DNA of 10,950 nt, taken from NCBI GenBank assembly GCA_013298325.1, contig JAAFHJ010000109.1, positions 1-10,950 of the forward strand. Direction: 5' to 3'. A program made the translations under genes and the position numbers. Under the pieces are notes generated by a model, which saw nothing but the letters and a program-made list of their open reading frames with translations, was not told the DNA's origin and searched no databases. Below are positions 9,313-10,950 of the stretch, piece after piece. The DNA comes from Myxococcales bacterium (GTDB lineage Bacteria > Myxococcota_A > Polyangia > Polyangiales > Polyangiaceae). Each line of letters opens with the position of its first letter. Position 1 is the first letter of the stretch.

Positions 9313-10950
9313 ATGACGACCCCCGACGTGATCCCGACCGCCGCCGAGCCTTCCACCGCCGCCGAGTACAACTCGGAGAGTATTTCGGTCCTCGAAGGGC
9401 TCGAGGCGGTCCGCAAGCGCCCCGGCATGTACATCGGAAACATCCACGACGGGTCCGGGCTCCACCACCTTGTGTGGGAAGCGGTCGACAACTCGGTCGA
9501 CGAGCACGTCGCCGGCTACTGCTCCTCGCTTTCGGTGACGATCCACTTCGATGGAAGCATTTCCATTGAAGACAACGGCCGCGGCATCCCGACCGGGATC
9601 CACGCCGAACAATCGAAGAAGATCGGCCGCGAGGTGAGCGCCGCCGAGGTCGTCATGACGATCCTCCACGCCGGCGGGAAGTTCGATCACTCGAGCTACA
9701 AGGTCTCGGCCGGCCTCCACGGCGTCGGCGTCTCGGCGGTCAACGCGGTCTCCGAGTGGTTCAAGCTGGAGATCAAGCGTGACGGGCTTGTTCACGCGAT
9801 GGAATTCCGGAAGGGGATCCCGGTTGCGCCGCTCGTCATCGTCGGCAAGAGCGACAAGACGGGGACGAAAGTCACCTTCAAGCCGGACGTCGAGATCTTC
9901 ACAACGATCGATTTTTCTTACGAAATCATCGCGAGCCGCCTTCGGGAATTCGCCTTTTTGAATGCCGGTTTCGTCATCCGTCTCGCCGACGAACGTACCG
10001 ACGGAAAGAGCGAAGTCTTTGAGTACAAAGGCGGCATCAAAGAGTTCGTCGCGCTCCTGAACAAGACCAAGGAGCCGGTCCACGAGCACGTCATCTCCGT
10101 AAAGGCGGATGGGACGGCAGACTCGGGCGCCGTCATCACCGTCGAGGCGGCCCTCCAGTGGAACTCCTCCTATGCGGAGCAGATCTTCTGTTACACGAAT
10201 AACATTCACAACCGGGACGGCGGCACCCACCTTACCGGATTGAAGGCGGCCCTCACGCGCGTCTTTAACAGCTACGGCCAGGCGGCAAATCTCTTCAAGG
10301 ACGTGAAGAACGGCCTCTCCGGCGAAGACATTCGCGAAGGATTGACGGCGGTCATCACGGTCATGATCCCCGATCCGTCCTTTGACTCGCAGACGAAGAG
10401 CAAGCTCGTCTCCTCAGAAGTCAAAGGCATCACCGAAGGGGTCATCGTCGACAAGCTCGGGCAGTATTTCGAAGAAAATCCGAAGATTGCCCGCGAGATC
10501 ATCGAGAAGGCAGTCCTCGCAGCGAAGGCGCGTGACGCGGCCCGCAAGGCGCGCGAGATGGTCCGTCAGAAGGGGCCCGATTATTCGGTTCTTTCCGGGA
10601 AGCTCGCCGACTGTCAAACGCGGGATCCCGCCGACGCAGAACTCTACATCGTCGAGGGGGACTCGGCAGGTGGGTCGGCCAAGGGGGGGCGCGATCGGAA
10701 GACGCAGGCGATCCTTCCGCTCAAGGGGAAGATCCTCAACGTCGAGCGCGCCCGCTTCGACAAAATGCTCGGATCGGCGGAAATCGGCACCCTCATCGCC
10801 GCCCTCGGGTGCGGCATCGGATCGCCCGAGCAGGGGGGGAACTTCGACGTCGAGAAGCTCCGCTACCACCACATCGTGCTGATGACCGACGCCGACGTCG
10901 ACGGAAGCCACATCCGCACGCTGCTCCTCACCTTCTTCTACCGGCACATG
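9313..10950 (+). CDS. gyrB: DNA gyrase subunit B (partial, cut by right edge)
   Basis: GyrB is the ATPase subunit of gyrase, which introduces negative supercoils ahead of forks; it pairs with GyrA. The first 546 codons are present and the frame is still open at the window end. The GHKL ATPase domain shows EGLEAVRKRPGMYIG (28-42), the Mg/ATP-binding Asn60 in EAVDNSVDE, DNGRGIP and GLHGVGVSAVNA. The TOPRIM domain shows EGDSAGGSAK (from 448), ILPLKGKILNVE and the metal-binding DADVDGS (526-532). An N-terminal extension of about 20 Ala/Pro/Thr residues precedes the conserved core. ATG 9313 is the first suitable start; no ribosome site is visible, and CCTCCTCCC directly precedes it. ParE has the same domains, but the position after recF favours GyrB. 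Confidence 0.96.
   Translation, partial: MTTPDVIPTAAEPSTAAEYNSESISVLEGLEAVRKRPGMYIGNIHDGSGLHHLVWEAVDNSVDEHVAGYCSSLSVTIHFDGSISIEDNGRGIPTGIHAEQSKKIGREVSAAEVVMTILHAGGKFDHSSYKVSAGLHGVGVSAVNAVSEWFKLEIKRDGLVHAMEFRKGIPVAPLVIVGKSDKTGTKVTFKPDVEIFTTIDFSYEIIASRLREFAFLNAGFVIRLADERTDGKSEVFEYKGGIKEFVALLNKTKEPVHEHVISVKADGTADSGAVITVEAALQWNSSYAEQIFCYTNNIHNRDGGTHLTGLKAALTRVFNSYGQAANLFKDVKNGLSGEDIREGLTAVITVMIPDPSFDSQTKSKLVSSEVKGITEGVIVDKLGQYFEENPKIAREIIEKAVLAAKARDAARKAREMVRQKGPDYSVLSGKLADCQTRDPADAELYIVEGDSAGGSAKGGRDRKTQAILPLKGKILNVERARFDKMLGSAEIGTLIAALGCGIGSPEQGGNFDVEKLRYHHIVLMTDADVDGSHIRTLLLTFFYRHM

Noticed and set aside
9244..10230. 328-residue minus-strand ORF
   Set aside because: It lies wholly antisense to gyrB, whose catalytic motifs prove the + strand frame. 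Its composition is what an antisense GC-rich frame gives.

Overview
The window is a GC-rich bacterial chromosome segment in which every gene I can support lies on the + strand. Myxococcota (Polyangia-like, formerly Deltaproteobacteria) is my best guess. The reasons are the System I cytochrome c maturation genes, long Ala/Ser/Pro/Lys-rich linkers after a signal peptide, the acidic GC-rich coding style and a dnaN-recF-gyrB block without dnaA. This is inference from style and gene order, not from a phylogenetic marker search.

Region 1 (about 38-5237) looks like the 3' part of a cytochrome c maturation operon. It opens with a large CcmF heme-lyase subunit carrying a CcmH-like thiol-redox domain at its C-terminus. 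Two uncharacterised membrane proteins follow: one with a C-terminal CPVC/CKAC zinc ribbon, and one exported protein with a beta-rich body and a C-terminal membrane anchor. The three genes appear translationally coupled through GTGA stop/start overlaps. Both uncharacterised proteins carry the same helical-hairpin signature, which resembles the segment seen in CcmI-type proteins, so they probably act with the heme-ligation machinery.

Region 2 (5300-6574) holds one gene: a predicted cytosolic papain-fold (C1) cysteine peptidase with intact Gln/Cys/His/Asn residues, followed by a very acidic TerB-like helical domain. I know of no established function for this arrangement.

Region 3 (6575-6965) is a 391-base non-coding gap. 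It contains one perfect DnaA box, two boxes with one mismatch, a dense GATC cluster, an AT-rich patch and a perfect 9-bp hairpin. It is a candidate replication origin, or a DnaA-controlled dnaN promoter.

Region 4 (6966-10950) is the replication and repair block: dnaN (sliding clamp), recF (gap-repair ATPase) and gyrB (gyrase B subunit, cut by the right edge). dnaA, which often precedes dnaN, is absent. The items most worth a second look are the peptidase-TerB fusion, the origin-like gap and the CcmF-CcmH fusion with its two companion proteins.
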